Shown: positions 1 to 5,714 of the stretch, one piece after another
Numbering within the stretch: the stretch's first letter is position 1
How the letters are laid out: every line of letters starts with the position of its first letter
IMG/VR virus record: IMGVR_UViG_3300013772_000020
Span: 21,199 to 45,463 of that record
Source: a virus
Reading direction: 5' to 3' (one strand)
DNA: 24,265 nucleotides
Position numbers and translations under genes: made by a program
Notes under the pieces: generated by a model
What the model was told of the DNA's origin: nothing
Seen by the model: only the letters and a program-made list of their open reading frames with translations
Database searches by the model: none

Positions 1-233
1 CCACCAATGAGCGCGACAACACCGATTTCCACACGGTGATCGCCTACGGCAAGGTCGCCGACATCGCCAAGCTCTTAAAAAAAGGTGATCCGGTCTTCGT
101 CGAAGGTAAGCTTCAAACTCGATTTTGGTACGACAAGGCAAGTGAGCGGCGGCGTGAGATCGAGGTGGTGGCGTGGACGGTCTATCCCTTAAAGGGACGC
201 GAAGAGACTCTAGCCGACGTCGCAAAAGCTTAA
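1..233 (+). CDS. ssb: Single-stranded DNA-binding protein, 3' part
   Basis: This is the C-terminal part of an SSB with an OB fold; the 5' end lies outside the window. The open frame runs from base 3 and gives 76 residues, from TNERDNTDFHTVIAYGK through LLKKGDPVFVEGKLQTRFW to EIEVVAWTVYPLKG. The run G-D-x-V-x-V-E-G-K-L-x-T-R-x-W-x-D is the typical second half of a bacterial/phage SSB OB fold. Such proteins coat single-stranded DNA during replication and recombination. The C-terminus (ETLADVAKA) lacks the acidic D-D-D-I-P-F tip that cellular SSBs use to recruit partners, so this is probably a phage-type SSB. The family call is confident; the length is unknown. Confidence 0.9.
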   Translation, partial: TNERDNTDFHTVIAYGKVADIAKLLKKGDPVFVEGKLQTRFWYDKASERRREIEVVAWTVYPLKGREETLADVAKA

Positions 234-424
234 AGAAGCGCAGCTTCTCGCGTGACAGCGCCGAGCGCTACCACCACGACTGCCAACGCAAGGTTCGCTA
301 CCGCGACATCGACGAAGCCAAGGGTGCCTGTCGCACCCTTCGTCGGTTCGCCGAGGTGCAGCTTCGCCCCTACAGGTGCCACGTTTGCACTGGCTATCAC
401 CTGACGAGCCAGGACGAAAGATAA
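173..424 (+). CDS. Small basic Cys/His protein, zinc-finger candidate
   Basis: An 83-residue basic protein of unknown function. The convincing part is the C-terminal half: D-C-Q-R-K-V-R-Y-R-D, an Arg/Ala-rich helix, then Y-R-C-H-V-C-T-G-Y-H-L-T. The early Cys plus C-x2-C and a following His resemble the small zinc-binding proteins common in phage genomes. The start is uncertain. The GTG at 173 is the only good start codon upstream and makes the gene overlap the 3' end of ssb by 61 nt; no later ATG/GTG/TTG precedes the conserved part. Nucleic-acid binding is inference from charge and the Cys pattern only. Confidence 0.6.
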   Translation: MDGLSLKGTRRDSSRRRKSLKKRSFSRDSAERYHHDCQRKVRYRDIDEAKGACRTLRRFAEVQLRPYRCHVCTGYHLTSQDER

Positions 425-440
425 CCCCTTGTAAGGGGTT
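423..440. repeat. Perfect 8-bp dyad, operator or hairpin
   Basis: AACCCCTT-GT-AAGGGGTT is a perfect inverted repeat starting at the stop codon of the preceding gene. It is followed by AAAA rather than a T-run, so it is a poor + strand intrinsic terminator. A similar imperfect dyad followed by CTAAAA lies at 467-481, exactly 43 bp further on. It could be a repressor/activator site or an RNA hairpin. Confidence 0.5.
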
Positions 441-466
441 AAAATCGTCGAAACGCGCTGTTTATT

Positions 467-481
467 ACCCCTTAGAGGGCT
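467..481. repeat. Imperfect dyad related to the one at 423-440
   Basis: ACCCCTTAGAGGGCT is an imperfect inverted repeat. It shares the ACCCCTT left arm and the downstream TAAAA context with the dyad 43 bp upstream. The two form a degenerate direct repeat in the 112-bp gap before the next gene. That placement fits paired binding sites for a phage regulator, but no protein can be assigned. Confidence 0.35.
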
Positions 482-536
482 AAAACATAGTTCAGCGGCG
501 TACAACTCAGGTGACCGAAGCTTGCGCGAGAGGCCC

Positions 537-656
537 ATGATCATCTTCATCACCATTCTTGCAATCCTCTACCTGCCGGCCGTCCTCTATCCCATAAGTC
601 TGTGCCCACCTTTAAGGCAGATCATCGACCGCCAACTCGCCAAGCCCGGTCTATGA
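537..656 (+). CDS. Tiny single-pass membrane protein
   Basis: A 39-residue protein. ATG at 537 is preceded by GAGAGG about five bases upstream. The N-terminal ~22 residues (MIIFITILAILYLPAVLYPI) are strongly hydrophobic, consistent with one transmembrane segment; the tail is short and basic (R-Q-I-I-D-R-Q-L-A-K). The stop overlaps the next start as ATGA at 653-656, which supports both genes. Phages encode many such small membrane proteins, some acting in lysis or exclusion, but nothing here picks a role. Confidence 0.55.
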   Translation: MIIFITILAILYLPAVLYPISLCPPLRQIIDRQLAKPGL

Positions 657-853
657 AAGACAGCCGCGAAACTCACGGACGCTTGCTCCCCTGGCAGCTC
701 CCGGAAACCGGTCGCCCCTTCAAACTGCTCTGTGGCCGCTCCAGCTTTGAGCGTCGAAAGACACCCAAGGGCATCAGGCGCGCCTATCGGCGCTGGACTG
801 ACATTAGGAAAGACATCACCTGTGAAAACTGTAAAGCGGCGCTCGCCAAGTGA
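653..853 (+). CDS. Small basic protein with C-x2-C near the C-terminus
   Basis: A 66-residue protein from the ATG at 653, chosen because it overlaps the previous stop (ATGA). It has a Cys at L-L-C-G-R, a basic middle (ERRKTPKGIRRAYRRW) and a C-terminal D-I-T-C-E-N-C-K-A-A-L. The C-x2-C close to the end and the earlier Cys resemble phage zinc-binding proteins whose last strand reads V-T-C-x-x-C. Function unknown. It belongs to a run of similar Cys-containing small genes in this early region. Confidence 0.6.
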   Translation: MKDSRETHGRLLPWQLPETGRPFKLLCGRSSFERRKTPKGIRRAYRRWTDIRKDITCENCKAALAK

Positions 854-920
854 GAGATACACCGTGTGCTTCCAGTTGACGCTGCCGCAATCCGGGCACG
901 GTTAATGCGGTGCTCCCAGG

Positions 921-1079
921 TTGGAACGGAACCATCACCGTGACCACGAGTGTCCCCACTGCAACGGTACCGTCTTCAATCAGACCGCCGACGGACGTCT
1001 CTGCCTCACCTGCAATAGGGTGAAGGAGCACGAGAGACCACCCTCTGCCTTTCTATCGGCTCTCGGACAAATCGTATGA
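921..1079 (+). CDS. Candidate zinc-ribbon microprotein
   Basis: The frame is open from 906 to a TGA at 1077-1079. It contains H-E-C-P-H-C-N-G-T-V-F then G-R-L-C-L-T-C-N-R-V, two C-x2-C knuckles 16 residues apart, a textbook zinc-ribbon layout. The only usable start is TTG at 921 (52 residues), without a clear ribosome binding site, so the true start or an upstream frameshift is unresolved. The protein ends S-A-F-L-S-A-L-G-Q-I-V, resembling the tails of four other proteins in the window. The double CxxC is hard to get by chance; function is unknown. Confidence 0.5.
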   Translation: MERNHHRDHECPHCNGTVFNQTADGRLCLTCNRVKEHERPPSAFLSALGQIV

Positions 1080-1182
1080 TAGAAGGGAAGATCGATAGAA
1101 TTTAAAGAAATGCACCACGATCTCAATGATCATCTCGTATTACATAACCAGATTCTTTCTTTATCTCCGAGGCTTAAGCAAA

Positions 1183-1542
1183 ATGGGCATATCTACCCCC
1201 ACCGTCGCTGCCCACAATATCCTGGCCCAGGTCAATAGCGCCGGCCAATCGGTAGAGCCTGGCGTTCACTTTCGAGCGTCAGCTCCCATCGTTGCATCGG
1301 CCTATCTCAGACTGGCCTGCCAGGTCCGAACCCTCTACGACGCGATAGCTCACGGTGATCCAACTCACCGTGAATGGCTGAAGACTACCCTGGCCGATCA
1401 TTTCGACGGCTCAGATTTAGGAGTGTCCAATGGCAAAGAAGAAGCGCGTATCGGCGAAGGCTCTCAAAAGCATCAGGGCGGCCTACCCCCGCGCCAAGCC
1501 GGCAAAGAAGAAGTCGAAGGGCAAGCGCAAGGCAAAGCGTGA
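1183..1542 (+). CDS. Hypothetical phage protein
   Basis: A 119-residue protein. ATG at 1183 is preceded by CGAGG about ten bases upstream; an upstream ATG at 1126 would add a hydrophobic stretch but has no ribosome site. The first ~82 residues look conserved in style: an N-terminal V-H-F-R-A-S-A-P-I-V-A-S-A-Y-L-R-L-A, then Y-D-A-I-A-H-G-D and H-R-E-W-L-K. This suggests a small helical protein. The last ~37 codons overlap the next gene out of frame by 113 nt and are Gly/Lys/Gln-rich, probably a dispensable tail. No function is recognisable. Confidence 0.55.
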   Translation: MGISTPTVAAHNILAQVNSAGQSVEPGVHFRASAPIVASAYLRLACQVRTLYDAIAHGDPTHREWLKTTLADHFDGSDLGVSNGKEEARIGEGSQKHQGGLPPRQAGKEEVEGQAQGKA

Positions 1543-1855
1543 GGCTCGGATCGAGACGGCGACGCTGATCCCGACCGACTGGCACGCGCAGATGGCGCCA
1601 GTGGTGAATCAGCTCGTAGCGTCGACCACGGCTGTGACGAAGCTTCTCTCAGAAGCGATCGGCGTCCTGTCCCTGATCGCCGAGGTGCTCGACACCTCTG
1701 GCATCAAGAAGCCGAAGGCGGGGGCCACGAAGCGGGCGCAGCCGAAGCCACCGGGCCTAGACGAGGCTGAGGCGGCCGAAGACTTCGACGATGAGGCATC
1801 CAAGGCCATGGCGGAAGACAACGCCGAAGAGACCGAAGAGGAGTCGGACGCATGA
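1430..1855 (+). CDS. Charge-polarised helical protein, unknown
   Basis: A 141-residue protein with an excellent AGGAG site six bases before the ATG. Residues 1-42 are extremely basic and Lys/Ala-rich, like a histone-tail DNA-binding segment. Residues ~48-88 form an amphipathic helix (M-A-P-V-V-N-Q-L-V-A-S-T-T-A-V-T-K-L-L). Residues 105-141 are strongly acidic (E-E-T-E-E-E-S-D-A). The split of charge suggests nucleic-acid binding with an acidic interaction tail, but this is inference. Its stop overlaps the next start (ATGA at 1852). Confidence 0.65.
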   Translation: MAKKKRVSAKALKSIRAAYPRAKPAKKKSKGKRKAKREARIETATLIPTDWHAQMAPVVNQLVASTTAVTKLLSEAIGVLSLIAEVLDTSGIKKPKAGATKRAQPKPPGLDEAEAAEDFDDEASKAMAEDNAEETEEESDA

Positions 1856-2145
1856 GCAGCGAAACGGAAAGGCTCGGCTCCATTCGCGTGGTGACCGACA
1901 ACGACGACGGTACGGCTCGCATCGGCGACCTCGACGGCGGCTTCGATGAGAACAGGCTCCTGCTTTTTCTTCAGCGTGAGGGCGAGCGCGGCTTCGCGGC
2001 CATCTGCGAGAAGCTGATCTACATGGGAGCGACGGCTCGCGAGACGTGGCACGCCGTCCGCCGGGCGCAACAGGCTGGCAGCCTCTTCGCCGTAGCTCCG
2101 GCGGTAGACCTCTACCCGAAGAGCGAGTGCCACGATGCTGACTGA
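1852..2145 (+). CDS. Hypothetical protein, translationally coupled
   Basis: A 97-residue protein starting in an ATGA overlap with the preceding stop. The N-terminal third (I-R-V-V-T-D-N-D-D-G-T-A-R-I-G-D-L) looks like a small beta hairpin. The rest is helical, with the segment E-R-G-F-A-A-I-C-E-K-L-I-Y-M-G-A-T-A-R-E-T-W-H-A-V-R-R. No known domain can be named. It is the first gene of a long coupled chain running to 6569. Confidence 0.65.
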   Translation: MSSETERLGSIRVVTDNDDGTARIGDLDGGFDENRLLLFLQREGERGFAAICEKLIYMGATARETWHAVRRAQQAGSLFAVAPAVDLYPKSECHDAD

Positions 2146-2263
2146 GCCGCAGCGCCGGGCGCTCTGGTCGATGGTGTCCTCGACGGCGGCCTTCCTGATC
2201 ATGGGGATGATCGTTTGGGGCGTGGTCGCCATCATCCTGAGAATGCATCCGCGCGGTGGATAA
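2135..2263 (+). CDS. Tiny single-pass membrane protein
   Basis: A 42-residue ORF, ATG at 2135, overlapping the previous gene by 11 nt. A short polar N-terminus (MLTEPQRRALW) is followed by a continuous hydrophobic stretch (A-F-L-I-M-G-M-I-V-W-G-V-V-A-I-I-L) and a basic tail R-M-H-P-R-G-G. This is a clear single membrane-spanning segment, probably N-out/C-in by the positive-inside rule. Function unknown; a holin/exclusion-type role cannot be tested from sequence alone. Confidence 0.55.
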   Translation: MLTEPQRRALWSMVSSTAAFLIMGMIVWGVVAIILRMHPRGG

Positions 2264-2277
2264 GTTGGGGACAGGCT

Positions 2278-2538
2278 GTGAGCATAAGGCTTCAGGGTGC
2301 GGACGTGATCGAGGGCGAGCGGAAGATGACCCACGACATCTTTCGGGAGCGGCATCACCTGGTGATGCTGGCTCAATCGCTGGCCGACTACATCCAATTC
2401 ATGAAGAATCGCCCTGACGTTCTTGAAGTCCTGCTCGGCATCGGCAGCCCTGATGCATCGATTGCCGTCAGCCTGCTGGGCATGATGGAGTCCGACCTCA
2501 CCGAGTGGGACGCCAAACTCTTCGAGGTGTCGCAGTGA
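2278..2538 (+). CDS. Hypothetical helical protein
   Basis: An 86-residue protein if started at GTG 2278, which has GGGGA eight bases upstream. An ATG at 2326 with GAGGGCGAG upstream gives 70 residues and is equally defensible. The body is helical: L-V-M-L-A-Q-S-L-A-D-Y-I-Q-F-M-K-N-R-P-D-V-L and A-V-S-L-L-G-M-M-E-S-D-L. It ends in a GTGA overlap with the next gene. No family recognised. Confidence 0.6.
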   Translation: MSIRLQGADVIEGERKMTHDIFRERHHLVMLAQSLADYIQFMKNRPDVLEVLLGIGSPDASIAVSLLGMMESDLTEWDAKLFEVSQ

Positions 2539-2705
2539 TTCATAAAACGAAGGTGATCATCAGCGGCGGCCACCGGGCGAGACAGCAAACGACTGTTTGC
2601 GAGCTGAAGATCAAAGAACTGCCAGACGGCGACAAGTCGGTGAGTTACTGGCTGGGTGTCGGCTGCCAGCAGTGTCGGGCGAAGAAGAAGGGGGCGCGTC
2701 GGTGA
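2535..2705 (+). CDS. Small beta-rich protein with a C-terminal C-x2-C
   Basis: A 56-residue ORF starting at GTG 2535 in a GTGA overlap. It reads I-H-K-T-K-V-I-I-S-G-G-H, then T-V-C-E-L-K-I-K-E-L-P-D-G-D-K-S-V-S-Y-W-L-G-V-G-C-Q-Q-C-R-A-K-K-K. One Cys plus a C-x2-C near the basic C-terminus suggests a small metal-binding or nucleic-acid-binding protein. It stops in a GTGA overlap with the 2702 gene. Function unknown. Confidence 0.55.
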   Translation: MIHKTKVIISGGHRARQQTTVCELKIKELPDGDKSVSYWLGVGCQQCRAKKKGARR

Positions 2706-3442
2706 GCGAAGACGAAGACCTGACGAAGCCACCGAAGTTTGTGCGCAAGACGAAGTACGCTTCCAAGAAGACCGTCGTCTTCGACGAAGACAAGCGCCGT
2801 CAGCGGGCGATCGAGCACACCGGCGCTCACGACCGCTCGATGCTGATTGTCGACAACCTCATCTGGGAATACTGCCTCACTGGCGGCACCGATGCGCCGC
2901 TGACTTTCATGACCACAACCAAAAGCATTCCAGTCGAGGCCGCGCGCCGCTACCTGCTGCTGATCCCATCGGGCGAGTGGTACGCCCGAAAGAAGATCGT
3001 TCAAGACACGACGACCGCAACTGTGGTGAAGCGGCACGTCGACATCGTCGCTGAGATGAATGATCGGCATATCTCTTCGGCGAAGCTGGGCATGGCGAAG
3101 GCGATCGAGTTTTTAACCAAAATGAAAATCGAGGAGCGTCGCGACAAGTACGGCCGTCCTTACTTCCACGGCTTCAAGCCCAACGACCTCCGTCAACTGA
3201 TGGAGGTGATCGAGAAGGCGCAGAAGATCCACCGGCTGGCGCTAGGTCTCAATGCCGACGAGGGCTCGATTCAAATTTGGCAGAACATCACCAACACGCT
3301 CAACACCCATGGCAACGTTCACGAAGGCGAGCACGAAGTGAAGGTGCTAGAGTCGAAGCTCACCTACGATGAGATCAAAAAATTGATTCAAGCCGAAGAG
3401 AAGGCCAAAGACGGCGCTATCGACGTGGAGCACGAGCAATGA
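2702..3442 (+). CDS. HTH-like phage protein, possible terminase small subunit
   Basis: A 246-residue protein from GTG 2702 (GTGA overlap, GGGGG upstream). After a basic N-terminus it has I-W-E-Y-C-L-T-G-G-T-D then T-T-K-S-I-P-V-E-A-A-R-R-Y-L and G-E-W-Y-A-R-K-K. A short helix-turn-helix followed by W-x-x-R-K is the layout often seen at the front of terminase small subunits. Long helices follow (K-R-H-V-D-I-V-A-E-M-N-D-R-H-I), and the tail is acidic and helical. The assignment is inference: it sits 10 kb from the large subunit, whereas TerS genes usually neighbour TerL. It could equally be a transcriptional or replication factor. Confidence 0.65.
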   Translation: MSEDEDLTKPPKFVRKTKYASKKTVVFDEDKRRQRAIEHTGAHDRSMLIVDNLIWEYCLTGGTDAPLTFMTTTKSIPVEAARRYLLLIPSGEWYARKKIVQDTTTATVVKRHVDIVAEMNDRHISSAKLGMAKAIEFLTKMKIEERRDKYGRPYFHGFKPNDLRQLMEVIEKAQKIHRLALGLNADEGSIQIWQNITNTLNTHGNVHEGEHEVKVLESKLTYDEIKKLIQAEEKAKDGAIDVEHEQ

Positions 3443-3663
3443 AAGCCATTCTGCGATTCGACCTTGATGATCTCGACGACCGCATGGCGCACCTTCGCTG
3501 CACGAAGGCGCTCGACCTGGCAATCGCCATCAATGACATTTACGACCTCTGTAGAAGGTGGCGCGACAACCCGCCCACCGGCTGCTCGCATGACGCGATC
3601 GACATAATCTGTGACAAGATCCATCAGACGATCGAGATCGACATAAGCGAGATGCTTCGGTGA
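3439..3663 (+). CDS. Conserved small phage protein
   Basis: A 74-residue protein starting in an ATGA overlap. The pattern M-K-A-I-L-R-F-D-L-D-D-x-D-D-R-M followed by A-L-D-L-A-I-A-I-N-D-I-Y-D-L-C-R-R-W and a C-terminal amphipathic helix matches a type of small protein seen widely in phages (beta strand, then three helices). No function is established for that type that I can name. It ends in a GTGA overlap. Confidence 0.7.
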   Translation: MKAILRFDLDDLDDRMAHLRCTKALDLAIAINDIYDLCRRWRDNPPTGCSHDAIDIICDKIHQTIEIDISEMLR

Positions 3664-3881
3664 AGTCATGTCGATGCAATTGTGGTTACACGTGTGGCGG
3701 TCCTGGCGTCTGCAAGGAAATCGGTTCCGATTTTGTCTGTAGCCACTGGGTGAAAGACTGCGACCACGATTGGGGCGGCTGGGTGGAGCGCAAGCTACCG
3801 AACGGCGCACGCGAAGGATCAGTGGTCTGCAAGGTGTGTGACGTGGTGGCGATAGACCACGACTGTGCAGTCGGGCCATGA
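3660..3881 (+). CDS. Cys-rich zinc-binding protein
   Basis: A 73-residue protein (GTG start in a GTGA overlap) with nine Cys. The N-terminal half has C-R-C-N-C-G-Y-T-C and a later V-C-S-H; the second half has C-D-H-D-W-G-G-W-V-E then S-V-V-C-K-V-C-D-V-V-A-I-D-H-D-C. The C-terminal module, C-x-H-D-W/F-x-G-W and C-x2-C-x4-A-I-D-H-D, resembles a treble-clef-like zinc motif repeated across phage small proteins. The N-terminal Cys cluster may be a second metal site. Function unknown. Confidence 0.7.
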   Translation: MKSCRCNCGYTCGGPGVCKEIGSDFVCSHWVKDCDHDWGGWVERKLPNGAREGSVVCKVCDVVAIDHDCAVGP

Positions 3882-4099
3882 TCAAGTTTGAATCGACTGG
3901 CGTCTATCAGGCACCGGGGCGCGGGCGCGTTTACGTGGTGGAGCTTGACCACGAAGTGAAAGACTTCGATTGGCTGATCGGGAAAGAAGCGCTGATCGAC
4001 GGCCACTATCTTCAGGTGAAAGGCGTAGAACTGTTCACCCATCACGCGCCCTGGCGAAAGGGTGAGCCAATCGGCATCCGAGTCGAGGAGAAGAAGTGA
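3878..4099 (+). CDS. Small beta-rich conserved phage protein
   Basis: A 73-residue protein starting in an ATGA overlap. The segment I-G-K-E-A-L-I-D-G-H-Y-L-Q-V-K-G-V-E followed by R-K-G-E-P-I-G-I-R-V has the strand-turn-strand look of a small beta barrel. Similar short ORFs are common in temperate phages without assigned roles. Stop and next start overlap as GTGA at 4096. Confidence 0.65.
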   Translation: MIKFESTGVYQAPGRGRVYVVELDHEVKDFDWLIGKEALIDGHYLQVKGVELFTHHAPWRKGEPIGIRVEEKK

Positions 4100-4266
4100 A
4101 GTGCATCGTACTCGTTAGAGGCAAGCTCAAGACTGGCACGCTGTCGAAGATCGAATACGGTCGTGCCACCGTGACCGTCAGCACCGGCGGCGACATCCCG
4201 GAGGAAACGCTCACGGTGCCCATTCGTGACGTGACGAAAGCGTGGAGCGACGAGAAGGCGGCATGA
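4096..4266 (+). CDS. Small beta-strand protein
   Basis: A 56-residue ORF starting at GTG 4096 in a GTGA overlap and ending in an ATGA overlap at 4263, so it is coupled on both sides. The sequence alternates hydrophobic and polar residues: K-C-I-V-L-V-R-G-K-L-K-T-G-T-L-S-K-I-E-Y-G-R-A-T-V-T-V. This implies a small all-beta domain, SH3/OB-like in feel. Unknown function. The coupling on both ends is the main evidence that it is real. Confidence 0.6.
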   Translation: MKCIVLVRGKLKTGTLSKIEYGRATVTVSTGGDIPEETLTVPIRDVTKAWSDEKAA

Positions 4267-4574
4267 TCCCAATCCTGATCATCGCTATGCTCTCAGGCTT
4301 TGTTGCGATCTATCTGACGATCGAGGCGCTGAAGCGGCGCATGGTGAAGCGCGAAGAGTCGCCGATCGATGCAATGCTTTCGGAAAATGAAACGGTGAAG
4401 CTCGCATTCGGCCCCGGCAACGGCGTCTTTACGGCCGCCATAGCGGAGCACGAGATACGACAGGCGCCGCGTGAGCCGACGCCGTTTGAGCAAGCGATAG
4501 AGCAAATGACCAGAGAGTCAGTGAAGACCGGCTATCTCACCGGCACGCTCGATGACCTGAAGGAGTTGACGTGA
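4263..4574 (+). CDS. Membrane-anchored small protein
   Basis: A 103-residue protein; ATG 4263 (ATGA overlap) is preferred over the upstream ATG at 4242. Residues 1-22 are a hydrophobic anchor (MIPILIIAMLSGFVAIYLTI) followed by basic K-R-R-M-V-K-R, so the soluble remainder probably faces the cytoplasm. The rest is polar and helical (F-E-Q-A-I-E-Q-M-T-R-E-S-V-K-T-G-Y-L-T-G-T-L-D-D-L-K-E-L). Function unknown. Confidence 0.65.
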   Translation: MIPILIIAMLSGFVAIYLTIEALKRRMVKREESPIDAMLSENETVKLAFGPGNGVFTAAIAEHEIRQAPREPTPFEQAIEQMTRESVKTGYLTGTLDDLKELT

Positions 4575-4837
4575 GCAAGCCTGAGACCGGTGCGCAGTGG
4601 GGCGCCTACGGTAGCCACCGAAAGAAGCGGCAGCCGAAGGTAAAGCAACGCACCTGTCTGGCTCATCATTGCGCCACGCTGATCGACGGTGACAGCTTTA
4701 TGTGCCGGGCGCACTGGAACAAGGTGCCTGATCACGTGCAAGCCGGCATGCGACTGTCACTACGTGAAGAGCGCCAGGCTGACTTCGACGAGTATCTGCA
4801 TCGCGCTCGCTCAGCCTGCCTCGGTGAAGCCTCGTGA
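4571..4837 (+). CDS. Zinc-finger-like small phage protein
   Basis: An 88-residue protein starting in a GTGA overlap. The central motif C-L-A-H-H-C-A-T-L-I-D-G-D-S-F-M-C-R-A-H-W-N-K-V-P supplies C-x4-C, C-x2-H: a compact zinc-binding arrangement typical of small phage proteins that read C-R-x-H-W-x-x-V-P. A basic N-terminus (H-R-K-K-R-Q-P-K-V-K-Q-R) precedes it. The remainder is helical and acidic. Probable nucleic-acid or protein adaptor; role not established. Confidence 0.7.
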   Translation: MSKPETGAQWGAYGSHRKKRQPKVKQRTCLAHHCATLIDGDSFMCRAHWNKVPDHVQAGMRLSLREERQADFDEYLHRARSACLGEAS

Positions 4838-4965
4838 AGAATGCGGTCATGGTGATTGTCGGTAGCGCCATGGCGCTATGGCTGCTCGCTAACGACCTTC
4901 GCTATGAGGCTGGCGCTGTTGCGCTCTCGGTGGTTTTTCTGCTCGTGATGGGGATCTTTGACTGA
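4834..4965 (+). CDS. Tiny membrane protein with two hydrophobic segments
   Basis: A 43-residue ORF, GTG 4834 in a GTGA overlap, ending in a TGATG overlap with the next gene. Two hydrophobic stretches (V-M-V-I-V-G-S-A-M-A-L-W-L-L-A and A-V-A-L-S-V-V-F-L-L-V-M-G-I-F) are separated by N-D-L-R-Y-E-A-G. This is a minimal helical hairpin in the membrane. Holin-like geometry is possible, but lysis genes are not otherwise visible nearby, so I leave the function open. Confidence 0.6.
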   Translation: MKNAVMVIVGSAMALWLLANDLRYEAGAVALSVVFLLVMGIFD

Positions 4966-5301
4966 TGGAGTTTTTCAGCGAAGACGACTTTCCGGAAGTC
5001 GGGCCGCACGAGCGCGCTCGTGCCGTAGCTCAGGCCAATGTTGCATTCAACGACCGCATCAAACGCTTCGCTGACAAAATCAATCCATACAGCGATAAGG
5101 CCGAGGTGATCGGTGGCAACATTGTCGCGGCTCTGGCGGTCGGCACGATGACAGACTTTAAGTGCGATGCGAATAACGATGGAGTGCGAAAGATCGTGCT
5201 CAAGGTGACGGTCAAGCCTCGCAGACGGGTTTGATCATCCAAGCGCTCCCGGCTCACCGCCACCGAAGACGACTGCGTTTCTGGAAGGACTCGAAGAGTG
5301 A
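4965..5301 (+). CDS. Hypothetical protein, probably completed by a +1 frameshift
   Basis: The zero frame from ATG 4965 ends at a TGA at 5232-5234 (89 residues, mostly helical with a beta segment K-I-V-L-K-V-T-V-K). A +1 frame open from 5209 continues to a TGA at 5299-5301 with D-H-P-S-A-P-G-S-P-P-P-K-T-T-A-F-L-E-G-L-E-E. That extension has no start codon of its own, and its stop overlaps the next start as GTGA. The end resembles the C-termini of other proteins here. The switch region is GGG-TTT-GA, with frame codons GTT TGA T, reminiscent of the CTT-TGA site of prfB. A real indel or sequencing error is also possible. Confidence 0.5.
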
Positions 5302-5714
5302 AGAGAATCGATCCCGTTAAAGACATGCGTTCATGGAAAGAGCAGGCGCGTCGCATGCCGCGCGAGATGAGGCCGCAGCGTCAACAGCGACCGATCTTCT
5401 TCCATGCGCCTGAAGTGAAGCCCATCACGCCACCGAAGATCGATCTCACTTCTGAGCAGATGACGTGGATGAAAAACCGCATCATCGATTTAGTGAAGCA
5501 CTCGGATCACGGTTATCACTCGACGGCAGCCATTCGCAACGCGCTCGGCTGTGATCCGGCAGCGCTCTCCGACGTTCTCGGCGCCATGAGTGAAGCTGGC
5601 CTTGTCGTTGTTGAAGCTGATCCATCGGTGTGTGGCGGCATGCGTGTCAGTCTCGCACCCGAGCCATTGCCTGAGGGTGCTGGTAATTTTCTGCTGGCGA
5701 TGGAAGAGCTATGA
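5298..5714 (+). CDS. Winged-helix DNA-binding candidate
   Basis: A 138-residue protein starting at GTG 5298. The N-terminal ~45 residues are basic and Pro/Gln-rich, probably disordered. Residues ~55-105 read I-I-D-L-V-K-H-S-D-H-G-Y-H-S-T-A-A-I-R-N-A-L-G-C-D-P, then L-S-D-V-L-G-A-M-S-E-A-G-L-V-V-V-E. This helix / HTH / recognition helix / beta-wing order fits a winged-helix DNA-binding domain. The C-terminus is G-N-F-L-L-A-M-E-E-L, related to the recurring tail motif of this window. A regulator of phage transcription is plausible, not proven. Confidence 0.65.
   Translation: MKRIDPVKDMRSWKEQARRMPREMRPQRQQRPIFFHAPEVKPITPPKIDLTSEQMTWMKNRIIDLVKHSDHGYHSTAAIRNALGCDPAALSDVLGAMSEAGLVVVEADPSVCGGMRVSLAPEPLPEGAGNFLLAMEEL

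Noticed and set aside
1052-1099. Inverted repeat TCTATCG/CGATAGA
   Set aside because: Seven pairs with a 34-nt spacer and no T-run; too weak to call.
1609-2397. 262-codon minus-strand open frame
   Set aside because: Antisense to at least three coupled + strand genes with good start signals; composition is low-complexity Ser/Ala, no domain.
5231-5320. 29-codon TTG ORF
   Set aside because: It runs out of frame into the following gene and is very basic; the +1 extension of the 4965 gene explains the region better.
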